From Struthio camelus (taxonomy: Eukaryota; Chordata; Aves; Struthioniformes; Struthionidae): 64,000 bases of DNA. Positions 10,490 through 22,714 of this stretch are shown piece after piece. The translations under genes were made by a program, and so were the position numbers. Position 1 is the stretch's first letter; every line of letters starts with the position of its first letter. The stretch covers positions 78,349,987 through 78,413,986 of the forward strand of contig NC_090942.1 in NCBI RefSeq assembly GCF_040807025.1, given 5' to 3'. Below the pieces are notes generated by a model, which made no database searches, was not told where the DNA came from, and worked only from the letters and a program-made list of their open reading frames with translations.

Positions 10490-11420
10490 GTGACCCCCCC
10501 CCCCCCCAACCACCACCTCCTCAGGGGACTGCGCTGTGAGGGGGAGCGGTCCGGGGCGCCATGTCGGCCCGGCCCCGGCCGGGCGGTGGCGGTGGCGCCC
10601 TCGGACTTCCTCGCCGTGGCAGGGCGCTGTGGCCGGCGGCAGCGGCTTCGCAGCCCGCCCCCCGGCTGCCTGCGGCGCGCACGCCCCTCGCCCGGCCGCT
10701 CTTCCCCGCGGCTCTCCGGGTGCGTCGTGTGACCCGCTTCCCCCCCCCCCCCCCCCCTTCCCGCGGCAGGGGCGAGGGCCGGGCAGCTTTCCCCCGCGCC
10801 GATGTCCTCCGCTCCCGTGCGGTCCCCCACGCTGCGGCCCCACAGGATGAAGAAAGACGAGTCGTTCTTGGGCAAGCTCGGCGGGACGCTGGCGAGGAAG
10901 AAGAAAGCCAAGGAGGGTGAGTCCGAGGCACGGTGAATCCACAGCCGCGCCTCTCGCCGCGGCTCTCCCCGTCCCCTGCCTGTCGCCCCGGGAAGCCGGT
11001 GGTGGAAGGGGGAAGGCGGCGGGGCAGAAACCCCCTTTGTTCCTTCCCTAGGGCGGGTGAGCGGGGGCAGTGGGGCGGGGGGCGCCTCCCTGCTCTCGCC
11101 CTCCCCACCCCGGGCGGGGAGCGGTGGCGCCGGGGCGCCGCGTGCCGCCCGCCGGCGCCCAACGGTCGCCGGCGGCCGTTGGGGGGCGGTTGGGGGCGGC
11201 GGCCGCCGGGTCCCCCGCGCACCGCGCCGCTCGGCTCCTCGCTGCCGCGCCCCGGTGGGGGGCGAGGGAGGAAGGGGCGTGAGGGGGGTGGGGGGGGACG
11301 ACGACGACCAACTCGGCTGCTGCCCCCCTCCCCCCCGCCCCGGCCAGCAGCTCCTCTGCTTTTGTTCCTCCGTCGCTGAGGAGGGGAAGCCCAGAGCCCG
11401 CTTGCTTCTGTAAGATAAAC
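10490..11420 (+). promoter_or_regulatory. PARVB: CpG-island promoter of PARVB
   Basis: This block of about 0.9 kb is dense in CpG and G/C-rich, in sharp contrast to the AT-rich flanks. It surrounds the first PARVB coding exon. It has several GC-box-like GGGCGG/GGGGCGGGG motifs (for example around 10583 and 11072), no clear TATA box, and long C-runs at 10494-10507 and 10740-10757. This is the usual form of a broadly active CpG-island promoter. The exact transcription start is unknown. GACGACGACGAC at 11298-11309 and G-runs near 11285-11297 form its downstream shoulder. Long open frames on both strands here come from the lack of AT-rich stop codons. Confidence 0.85.
10802..10916 (+). CDS. PARVB: PARVB coding exon 1 (beta-parvin N-terminus)
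   Basis: Beta-parvin (affixin) is a cytoplasmic focal-adhesion and sarcomere adaptor. It joins integrin-linked kinase and PINCH in the ILK-PINCH-parvin complex, linking integrins to actin and Rac/Cdc42 signalling. This exon starts at ATG 10802 and encodes MSSAPVRSPTLRPHR, then MKKDESFLGKLGGTLARKKKAKE. This matches the parvin N-terminus: a Ser/Pro-rich segment, then the conserved KKD(E/D)SFLGKLGGTLAR and a basic cluster. It ends at GAG-G before GTGAGT (exit phase 1). The start context is weak (C at -3). A second in-frame ATG at 10847 (residue 16) has A at -3 and could give a slightly shorter form. ATG 10802 was chosen because its residues match the known N-terminus. Confidence 0.95.
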
Positions 11421-14400
11421 TTTAGGGAACAAAGGAGGTTGTAGACGGCTTTTTCTTCTAGCCCGAGTGTGAAAGTTGAAACGGGGGAACAGTTATATCC
11501 ACCCGTGTTTTGTCCCAGGCCTGGTTTGGCCATAGGTTTTACCTATTGGAATGGGTACTTTGCTTAGCGTGCTTTCTTTCTTTATAACCAGACCAAAATA
11601 TATTTAGCCAAAAAAAAAAAAAAAAAACCCTCAGCCCCCAAGCCCCCAAAACGTGGCGTGGATCACTGATACCGGGGGATATAGCGAGTGCCTTAATTCA
11701 GGTCGTCACCGTTGTGTTTTGCTGGTGTGGTTATGCCAGCCGGGCGGTGCAAAGAAGTTTTAGCTTCCCCCTTTGGTGTGGGGAGCCTGGAAGAAGGTCT
11801 GGGAGAGCCCAGGTAAGCTGCACCAGCGTGAGGGATGCTTTGCCGGTAGTGCATACCCGTAAACCATCTACTTACACCAAACGCTGGGCAGAGATAGCGC
11901 TATTTACTCTGAAGCAGAACAGTTTTTTTATAGATAGGGAGCCCTCTTGTTGCCGTCAGACTTGATAAAAGTGGTCCAGCCCTGTATACACAAAACAAAA
12001 CTTTCCTCAGAATGGTGTCTCCTTTTAGGACAGCTTGTTCTGTTGGCCTTTCGTTCTCTGCTTGACCAAACACCAGCTTCTGTGGAGAAATTCCTCCTCT
12101 GCGTTATTCACAGACCGCTGCAGTCCGCTAGCAGGAAATCGGAGCGTGGTTTCCTTACGCTGTAATGTGATTTTGAGTTTCTGGATGATGAGTCTTGGCC
12201 TTGGTTCTGTTCTAGTGTCAAACGGGGGTAGGATAAGGAAGTCCTAAGTCAAGTCTCCTTTCAGTTGGCCATGGAGCAAGCACATGTTTGCCCATGTTGA
12301 GTCTATTAATTGCCCCTAATGTTTAGAAGACAGCTTTTTAGTATTTACAAATAAAATCCTAGGCTTCAAAAGTTGGCTTAAGAAAACTGCTTCCCTTTTC
12401 TGCTGCTGGCTGTTTTGGTGTGGCTTACTGGTATTTCCTTTGTTACCTATTTTAATCAAGTTTCTCAGCCTTGGTTCTGCTGAAGAACGACAAAAGCAGT
12501 CATGCCTTTCTGATGATGTAATTTACTTCTAAAGGAAGACGGTGGAGAAAAGTGATCTCCAGTAAGGAGTGCTTTGAAACTGTGCATTTCATTCAAAGGC
12601 TTTTTGAACCTTAGCAGCTTGGCAGTGTCCCTTCCTAAATAAGCAATTACAGCATTGTAAGTCTAAGGGGACAGATTGCCACAGTCTCCTTTTAGAAGAC
12701 GCCACCCACTCATTTTGCTGAATTTTCCCATCATTTTGCTAACTTCCTTTGGGGCCACAGTTCCTTGGCTGTGGAATGGCCTGTTTTAATTTTGGTATTT
12801 GTCGTCGGTGTTAGTGGCGAACTGCTACTGTGGTAAGTCATGCTTTTGTTAGTGCAATGGAAAGGAAATTGAAACATGTGACTCTTTCATCTTTTTAATT
12901 TGAGTACGCCTTTCAGTTTGCAAATATGAACAAAGAAAAGAATATTTGGAAGCCTGTGGGGCTACCAGTTGTTTATAACATATTTACGCCCAACACTGTG
13001 GTGCTACAGGCAATGGAGGCCCTTCCTTTTAAGGGGAAATGGCTTTCAACCCTTTCACTTCTTCCTCAATAGACGTTTTAAGGCCTTGGCAAGTCATGTT
13101 TTGCACTTCTGTATTCAACCCAGTGTGGTATCTCCCTCAAGTGCAAACTCTCCAGGCCACAGCTGTGAAGCTGGAAGGGAAGGGACTGAGGGCTAAGTCG
13201 TGGAAAGGTGACAGGGTGGGGGTTGGCATCCGGCGGAGAGAGGATATTCCGTAACTTGAACTAGGACCTGAGCAGCCGCAGGGGCAAATTTCGACGCTAG
13301 AAATGAAGTCTTTATATGTGACTGAAATACAAGTAAGTTGGACAGTCACCCAAGTGACATTCCTTGAATGAATCGATAGACCATTTAAGGGGAACATGGT
13401 GAACTTTTGTTCTGTGCTTGGGAACCACTCTACATGTGCAGATTTTCCCTGCTCCCTTTGGACAAGGGGAAGGTCCGCAAGGTCTAATTGATAGATTTCT
13501 GGTTGGTTTCTCTGAGTGGACCAGCAGAGGTCAGAATGGTCTTCTAAGACTATATATTGTCAGCTGTTTGCATTAAATAGTCTCAACAACAGCAAACCAA
13601 CATGTTGCCCCTGTCTCCTCTCTTTCTAATAGCATGAAAAGTAAGCAAGCTGGAGAGCTCCATACAAATATTTCTTGCTTTTGTATCTATTTCCTGTCTT
13701 TTGTATCTTAACCTAAATGCTAGCCTGCTATCACTGTTTCAGGTATATTAATATAAAGACCATTAACGTGGTCTGTGAAACACTTGTAATCCAGTTATAT
13801 GAATCCTTTTAGTCTGCATGCATGACTTGTCCCTGGGCTACATAGCTCAGAGATTCTTAGAATGGAAATGAAGAAGTTTTTGTTTGTTACCTAGGGTCAT
13901 TCTTTTTTTAATCGTGGGTGCTAGCCATGACATAAATATCAATAACGTGTGGCTAACGCCCCATAAACAACTTAATTTAAATAATTTTTGGCTAACTACT
14001 TTGTAACGTGCTATAATCTATCTTCAGTTAGGTTGTATTTGGAAAACAACGTTCATTAAGTGCGTCAAGACCATTGTAAATGCATAACATTGCTTTATGA
14101 GAGGACAATAAATAAAGCTCTTAGGTACATTGGTGATAGTAATCACGGTAGCATTTGAAGTCTTTACCATAGCATGTGAACAACTTTTCCGCTAATTTTG
14201 CTTTAGTTGTATGGCATGACATAGTGATTTGTCAGTGAATGCTTGCGGATGAGATAGGGTTAACATTTCAGATTAAATTCCTCAGATTGTTTAAATGTTT
14301 GAAGAAGTCTGAATTTATACCTTAAACCTTTGCTTTATACTATTACACCTATATTTATGAATATAAACTGAACTGGCTCATTAGTCCACCCTGGCTTAAA

Positions 14401-17400
14401 AACGAAAACAAAACCCCTTGTTCATTGGGAAACTGTTTTTAGTCTGATTTCCTATGGCTATACGGTGTGTGTAATCTCACTGTCTGTTTGGCTCCTCCCT
14501 TCCTTTTCCTTCCCAGGAATGTTTTCAACTCCTAGGTTGGCTAAAAATGCCCCTGAGAGAAAACTACGAGTCTTAAGGGCCAAAATGGGTGACCAGTTAG
14601 AATAGCACGACCGTAGTGGAGCCCACTGAAGGAAAAATTGCAAATGAGTTCAGCCCTTGCCAACTAGTAGGGAGTCCGCATGGGAGAGAAACTGTCCAAA
14701 AATGGAAGCATCTATGGGGAGGGCACTGAGCAGAATTTTACATTTTTAATATTGCAGTCAGTCATCACATGCATCCTTAGAGAGGCAGATTTTGTTAGTT
14801 CTGCTATTCATGCAACCACTAGGGTTTTAATAACTTTTTTTTTTCCAAACCATGTAGAAATCTGCATAAAATATAGGAACGCCTGACATTACCATGACAT
14901 GGCTCTGTCTTGGTGTATCTTGGACCAAATCAAGGTGTGCTAGATCTATAAGGTGGTTAATAAACTTTAACCCATCTGTTCACAAGCTCCAAATTCTACT
15001 TTAAATACCTTAGGAAACTATCGTGGTGCCAGCAGGCCCCACAGGATACAGTTTGCAAGATAGATGATCACTTAGCTTCTTTTCAGACCCAGTAGAAGAT
15101 GCTGTTTTGGACAGTGCTGTATTTTGTCTTGATCTGAAAAAGGAGCCTAAAAAAAATCTCCCCTTTCCTGTTAGTCAAACAAAAGCGATATCTTTCTACG
15201 GAAATAGAGGAGGTGAGTGTTTCGCTGCAAGTTTCACTCCTTGCCTACTTGGAAAGCTTTGTTTTCTTTTCCTTATTACAGACTGTAGGAAAGATTTGAA
15301 CAGCAGTTATTTGGCTAAGTGAACCTTCTATTATCATAGCTAAATGTGTGTGTGCGTGTCTATCTGTGCAGCTTATATGAAGGAGTCAATGAGAGAAATA
15401 TAACAGGCTTAATTACTGAGTGTTGTTTCCCAGTAACACGACTGAGGGTTGACATAGAGGTGAAGAAACTGCTCCAGAAAAGAGCAACGTCTTGTGCCTG
15501 ATACAATGAATAGGCACGGGGAAAGGAGAGTCTTTCCAATGCTACGGAAGGCATAATTGCTGTGACAGTAGCTGAATAATATGAGGTTTTTATGCCTATC
15601 AGGGGACGTTAAAGCATTGTTCTTGCGGTCTGCGCCTCAGTGATACAGTATAGCTATGAAAAGTTTGCTGTTGTGTTTGCCAGCAGGCATGCCAACTTGG
15701 TAGATAGCTTGCTGGGTGGGTGCTTCACATCACTGGAGCTCAAGGTTTTTTTTCTCAAAGGAACGTGTTTATTGCTCCCTGTGTTCTGCAGGGAGAAAAA
15801 CTGGGGGAGCGGAAGTGAAGTGACTTGCTCAAGGTCATCTGGCAAGCCAGTGATAAAGCCGAGGAAGAAAACTGTATTTCCTCAGTCCTCTCTGGTACAG
15901 TGATACCTACGCCAAGGTGCTGCATAGTCTGCCTGTTTCCCACGTCTCCACACAAACTGAAACCCATCTCCAACTTCTTCAGGTGGAACAGCTTGCAGTG
16001 CCCAATTCACTTTGATTTCCTAGCGGGAAGGACATGAGGAAATAAGCTCAACAGCAGAATTAAATTGAAGGAAACAGTTTCCTTATCATTCCTTTGAAAT
16101 TGGTGGGACTGCTTGTGTGAGTAATTGCTCTCTGGAGGGAGGAAGAAGTTCGGAAACAAGTTCCTCAGACCGACTTCACTGCTACTACTGCTGTCTACTT
16201 CTTTTCTTTAATGCATTCTGTTGTGCAGTCTCCAGAGATGTGCCTATGTAAACACACTGCAAAAAAGTGAACTTCTCTGTCTCAGCTTGCTAAAACTTTT
16301 CTATAGCCACTGCCTAATGGCTGCTTGAGACTTTAAAAAGAAGTATTTGAGTTTAAAATGATTCTGAAAGATGCCTTTTAAATAGAGCCTAGAAATATAC
16401 AGGCATCTTTAACTCACAGGTGGGCCCTGTGCTTGCAGTATTATCCATGCTGGGGATTTGTCCTGGTCACAACCGTTCTTGGCTCTTGCAACTTGTGTTT
16501 CATACTGGCTGTGCCTGTGTGTCGTACCTTATGAGCTGGTGCTGGTAGAGTAATTGCTCTAACCTGTCCGGTGTAGAACAGATGAGACTTTGGAGCTCAC
16601 CTGGTGCCCAGAAACCTCAGGATGGAAGCGAGTTGCTGGTGTGGTGCCTGCGTTCAAGCTTTTGTCCTCAGGCATGTCTGCGTTTCTGGCTAGCAGTCAA
16701 GTACCAAGACACTGCAGGGTGTTGGCTAGTCTTGTGGTATTTCTCACCCCAACAGGAAGCTTCATGAGCAAATCTGCCTCTTGCAGATCCTTGAGGTACA
16801 ATCTGAGATAAGCTTCTACCGATTGCGTCTTACCATCTCGTGGCCTGCTATTTAATGTGCTTTTAAGGCTCTTCCTTTCAATAGACTGGTTGTAGAACTC
16901 ACTCCTAACTTGACTTACTTGCCATGTCTGTAGTAGGTGGCAGTGAATCTTCGTGCAATGGAGAGACTAATAGAGAGGAAGTAGGGTCCAATTCTGTGGG
17001 CCTGGTTCACACCAATGTTTGCTGCAGCCTGAGAGAGTATTTGGCTGGGGGAGTACATTTCTACAACAGAATGTGCTGTTGCTGCTGTAATATTTGAATA
17101 GAAGATGAGGCGGATGCTGGTTAAGCGGAATTATTTGCTTTTTAGGAGAGAGATTTACTTTAAAGTTGTATTGAAGTTATGTACCTTTCTAGCTATGTAT
17201 ATAACTAGAGAAACAGTGTACGGGCATACACAAATTCAGGTTGAACTTAGGAATTCCTTACTACTGTTAATTTGAACAGAAAGAGACTAAAATTTCCTGT
17301 CAGGACTTATTGTGCAGCCTAGTTGTTGAGTTTCTCCTATAGGGCTCATTGGTACCTCTGACCAGGTCTGTTTTAAGTCTTTCGTTGCTAGAGCAATGCC

Positions 17401-20400
17401 AGCTGGGGTTATGAGATTCTATTCTGGCAAAAGTCTTACAGTAGATAATACTTTATGTCAGTGTCTCAACCCAAATAAACTTTATATGCAAAAGACTCCT
17501 GTGACGGTGTAATCAAAAATGAATTTTGCTCCTAACTGCATCTAGACGCGGGTGGCTCAGCCAACCCAACTTTAAGTATAGACAAGGCCTCAGTGAGAAA
17601 GCGTTTTGGATAGCAGTTGAAAGTTTTCTTCTAGACAGGATGCAGTAAAAGTCTGCAAAATAGCTCTGTAGCTTTAACAGTGGATTGAAAAATTAACTTT
17701 TATTTTACAAAGATGGACATTTTGAAGTTGTTTTAATTTAAAAGTAGAAATCATTAAAATAAGATTAATTGCAAGAACACCATTATTTTTTATCATAAAA
17801 CTGTAGCGAGGTTGTTATTAACATTCTTAATTCACCGAAACCAGAGTTTCGAATTCCTTAAAACAGTAATGCCAAGAATGGGAAATGGACTCCTTTTCTT
17901 CTTAAAAATCAGTCCACCCTTACTTAAAGGCAATCTTCCCTTGGTATCTATTTATTTTAATTTATTCTAAAGGATTTATTAACGCTAATATTTTGGGAGA
18001 CGCTTCCATAACCTGGCATCTGGATGTTTCTGTTTTGAGGAGCCTGCAGGGAACCCTGTGAGACTATGGCATAGGGAGGGCTGGACACAGACCTCATTTG
18101 AATGGGAGGAGCAGCAAAGTCACAAATTTATGCAGTGCCTGTGCAGACTCATTCAGCCTTTAAGAGTTGTAATATTTCAGGTTTCTTTGTTAATGTAAAC
18201 GTGTTCTACTGATTTGCATGGTGGCAATGCAGGAGTACAGAAGATTTAGTATACCTGTGCATAACAGCGCTAACTATTTTTTTTGTGTTCTTTAAGAACA
18301 GCTATGGGCCAGTTGATCCAAAACCAGTTGAAGCTGATGGAGTTTTTCTATGTACTGCTTTGAGCTTTGGATCATGCCTTGATGTTAAAATATCCTGGGA
18401 GATTAGCAGGTAAACTCCTTCCATTGCAAAAGCATATCGGAACAACTTGTTGTTGAGGGATCCAGGCTTACGTGGTCTGTGGCACAGCCAGCATGACACA
18501 GAGTCTGCTGGCTACAGGAGTTGGTGATTTACAGCTTTGCTGTTCAGCTGAGATGAAAATTTTGTGTGTGTGTGTCGTGCATGCAAATGTCATGAATACA
18601 ACTGAGGAGACTCAAGTTTGTAGCAATAGAAGGTATTTGGATGCCACATTACTGTTACTTTTCAAAGGGAATTGAGTGTTGAAATCTCTTGGGCACCTCT
18701 AGAACCTTGGCCTGTGGATATATACCCAAGAGCGTGTCTGTGTTGGGGTTCCTGGGGCACGACGGCGTGATGGAGACAGTAGAGAGGTGTATCGTAAGGA
18801 GGAAGAGCTTTCTGCCTTTCGGTGTCTCACACTCTGTTTATGGCCATTGCTACACTTGCTGCTGTTGGTAACAGGGAAGCCTTTCTGCTTTCCTCATTAA
18901 CGCTGGAGCCTTGTTCCATTTCCAGGATTGTCAGCCTTTCTGTGTCCTTATGTCACTGGGCCGAGTTCTTTGTTGCAGCAGCGCAGCAGCGGACTAGTGG
19001 CTATCCCTCAAACTCCTCACAGTTATTTCAGGAGACCTGGGGGCACAGCAAGAAGGAAGGAGGGGGAGACAAGTTTCCCAAAGCCTTTTCCTTGTGCTGA
19101 CCTCTGCTCGTGATAGCAGTCATGACTCCAGCAGAGCTCAAAGTTCCTTGAACTAAAGGGATCTGGGTATTTCGTTGCAGAAGCCAGCGACTTGAAGGTC
19201 AGCTACATGGCTCCAAAGAAAGACCTGACCTATTTTTTCAACCTGTGCCAGTGTCTGTTGGGATGTGAATGATGGTATGGGTTTTATTCTAGTTAACTGT
19301 CATTGTGTCCACTGATAGATGCTTTTCTCTGCGCAGCCCTCTAATTGAGCTGTACTGTGCGGTGACTTTAGTAGTTGCTTAACCCCTCCCTTGTATGTTC
19401 TCTATCTGGTCTGTGAAATGTGTTATATATGTGCATTGTCACTGATGAAACCTAAGTTTTTCCCCTAGGGCACTGCAAAATCAACTGATGCAGTTGTCAG
19501 AGTAACTTGCAAAGTATGCACGTCTGCAGCAGATTTTCCTATGGGTGAACGGCATCAATGGGGCACCCCTTGCTTTCCATGCCCTCCCTGCGGCTATGGG
19601 GTAGGTGCCTTTGGTAGCTATCATAAGTTGCATCGGCACTTCTCCCACTGGGCTGAGGGATGAGAGAGAGAGAGGGAAGCGTGGCATGTGTTACAGTGAG
19701 GACAAGAGAGGGTGGAAGGGAAGCACTGGCAAGGCAAGCCTTGGGAGAGCCCTGCTCTTTAGGGGGCAGTTCCAGGCATTGACTCCTGGTACCTCCGCTG
19801 CAGGACACGCTGCTTGGTGGGACTGCACACTGTCCCTACCGCTGCAGGAGGGACCATATGCATGGGATCTCAACCAGCAGTTCTCACATGGGCAATAGTG
19901 TGACCCCTGTTTGTCTTTGGGGGTGGGCTTGGGTTGAAGAAGTGGGAACAGGAACCTCTGTATTGTACAATGAGTAAATCAGTAGCCATGTGATCTCTCC
20001 AGGATGAAGGGTATTCAGCTTACTCAAGTATAAACTTCCTAATTTGGACTCTTCTGTTTGCCAAGTACAAAGCTGCAAACCGAAATTTGTGACTTCTGCT
20101 GTATATACAGTTTAGCTGGAAAAGAATTGTGGCTAACATATGTGGTTTTAGGGGTTTGTAATTTGAATCTGGCTAACTTTTGCTCTGAAAACCAGATGTA
20201 CAGAGAACATGCACACCTGGCAGTATGTACTGGCCTGGAGTGGTGACTATTCTTCCGTATTCTTTGGGCCGTTAAATCACCGTCATTTCCTCGTGGAGGA
20301 ACATATATCTGCACAACAAAGCTTCTAATTATACATATTGTATACACAGTTTGTTTCCATACACCACCTGCAGACCCCAGTCTAGGAACTTTTGGCCCAG

Positions 20401-22714
20401 AGGGGAGAGCATGAGACAGGATTCTGGTTTTGGCTTTGTCAGTGGATCTCAGTGGGATCTCTGGGAATTCAGTTTTGCCTCTCCAAACTGAGCGTTTCTC
20501 CAAATTAAAAAAGGCTCCTTTGTAATCTCCTGAGATCTATCTGGCAGTCAGGTATAACTCTCATAAAATCCCTTTTCAGTGCATGCTGCATTTTGGTTAT
20601 AAAAGAAGCAAGCTGTTCTGGCTCCTATGAATTCCGGTTCCTCCTTTATTACTTCTTACTTTCAGTGATTGAACAGTAATGAAATATACTGAAAAACAGA
20701 AACTATGTTTTCCGTTATAGCTGCCATGTGGCCTCATTACAGATTTCTAATTAGCTGAGAAGGTTGCATGCACAACTTATTTGGAGTAAGGAAAGAGACT
20801 GTGAGAGCTAGAGGAGGAGGAGAACTATTCTGATGTCTATGTGGAGTACGGTGTCTATTTCTCACTGTCTTTAAATAGAAAAATGTGTGATCCTCAAAGT
20901 GTCTTCTCACTAGGTCTGTTTGGCAGCTGTAGGCATATGTGTTATTAAACAGATGCAGAGACTCCTGTCATTTTAAAATAGAATGCTTTTGTTTATTCTC
21001 AGCCTTGCCTACTCTAGCAAATGGATTTAAGAGATAGTGAGGCTTTGCAAAATCAACAGCATTTTCTTCTTCAGAAGTGGTAGAATAGGGCACAGTACCA
21101 GGACATCCAGGCTTGCATTTTTTCCTTAGCATTCCTCTTCAATAATTGTCCTTTGGGATTACTGTTTGTCTTATTCCCTGTATATTGCTCCCGTTTTGTT
21201 ACAGTGAATTGATTCCATTGGAACATTAGCCAGGATGCAAAGCGTGGATAAGGATAGATATATCTTGGATCTACGCTAAATTTGGTCTTTCAAGGATTTT
21301 GACCCTCTAGTTAGGTAATTAATTAGGCTTATGTAATGGAGCCCTATCCTGGAGAAACTGTAGATCTTAACTGGGTGCAGGATGTCACGCTGGTCCTGCT
21401 GTAGCAGATGACTATACCTGGGAGCCAGCCAGCCAGCTTCTGCCTCTACAGCAGCTCTGATGCTATTTGCCACACAAACTTGTATGCAAAAGTGGAGAGA
21501 CAGTCACAGCTGACCTCATCTGGTGTGGCAGTAGTCCATTTTCAAGCTGGACCTCTGGGTGTCCTTCAGACCCAAGATTTCTCTGGTTCTCTGGAGCTGG
21601 ATTCTTCGAGGATCCCCTGTCAGGGAGGTAGATGAATCGTAATGGGAAGGGAAGAGATACTGGTTTTGAGTATCCATGCTCTGCTGTTTGACTGAAGGAG
21701 AAAAGTATGTATTCATTTCCATGAAGAGTCCAGGGTAACTGGGTGCTTGTGAGAAGATTTTTCTCCTACTGCTCACACATATTCAGACTGATAGTTTCCC
21801 TCTTTTACTTGACTATTTGCGATGCACTTAGATTACACTGCTGCCTTGAAAATGTCCACTTTTACTGCAGTACTGCTGCTGTAGTTGTACGAACGCAGTA
21901 AGGCACCATCATTTTTATTATCACCTTAGATTCTAAGCATCACTTTACTTAAGCATCGTTTAGTTTAAAAACCTAATTTGTGGTGTCTGTTCCTTTGTCA
22001 TCGCTGCTGATACCAGTGTTATGAGCTGAGGGTGTGAGAAGGCTAAGGAACTATATTTGACCATGATGTACTTTGGTGTTTAAGTTGCGTGTTTGTTTTG
22101 TACAGTCTTTCCAAGTGTTTATTTCTGATCCCTCCCTTCCTGTCATTTACATGTACCACATGGATCACAGGTACCAGCATCTGCCAGGTTAGTTCAGCAC
22201 CTGCTAAAGAGCCTTTCTCCATCTGCTCTTGAACCAACAGGGAATGAGTTTGGATTTTCTTTTCTGAAGACAAATTGATACAAATAGTAATTTCTCGTGA
22301 TTGACTTTTCTCCCCATTAATACTATTACATGCAGATGCAATACCACCTGGCATCTTGGTAGAAGGCATCCTCACTTGTTACCTGTATTTGCTAAACAAA
22401 GGTGATGTTGATGCACTGGTTGTTAAAAGAATTTCTCAAAGAATAAAAACACAATTGCTTTGAAACTCTTTGAGCTGGGGAATTCCACCTTTTTGCTGAA
22501 TGCATGGGAGATGAGCACTGTTCTTCCGTGGAAGCGGAATAATTTGCTGTGTTGCAGCATAGCTAGTCGCATGATTCTGTAAAGTGGTATTGGGAGTGTG
22601 AAAGATTTTATGTCTGTTATATTGGAAGATTAAAAACACACTAACTAATTCCTGTGCAGGAAAAGGAGGAAAAGAGATCCTCATGTCTGCCTATGGCACT
22701 GCCTGTGTTATATG
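10917..22714 (+). other. PARVB: PARVB intron 1, 5' part
   Basis: This is the first portion of a 24.4-kb first intron (10917-35358), starting inside the CpG island. An A-run of about 18 lies at 11610-11627, and a MIR-like relic at about 15771-15895 is listed separately. No gene is supported on either strand: the open frames are short and unrelated to known domains. Long first introns commonly carry enhancers, but I cannot point to a specific one here. Confidence 0.8.
15771..15895 (+). repeat. MIR-like SINE relic
   Basis: The order of motifs matches the 3' half of the MIR core consensus: ATTGCTCCCTGTGTTCTGCA (compare attatccccattttacag), GGGAGAAAAACTGGGG (compare atgaggaaactgagg), GTGACTTGCTCAAGGTCATC (compare gtaacttgcccaaggtcacac), and GGCAAGCCAGTGATAAAGCC (compare agctagtaagtggcagagcc). 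Identity is moderate with small indels, as expected of an ancient insertion that predates amniote diversification. The borders are approximate. Confidence 0.6.

Noticed and set aside
10268..10942. Minus-strand 224-codon open frame over the CpG island
   Set aside because: Same GC-driven artefact; it translates homopolymer G-runs as poly-Gly.
10521..11432. Minus-strand 303-codon open frame over the CpG island
   Set aside because: It is Pro/Arg/Gly-rich low-complexity translation of GC-rich DNA antisense to PARVB exon 1. It has no domain, and overlapping open frames occur in all six frames, as expected where AT-rich stop codons are rare.
11610..11627. A-run of about 18 as a possible retrogene tail
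   Set aside because: No gene-like or SINE-like sequence and no target-site duplication is visible upstream of it; treated as a simple homopolymer.
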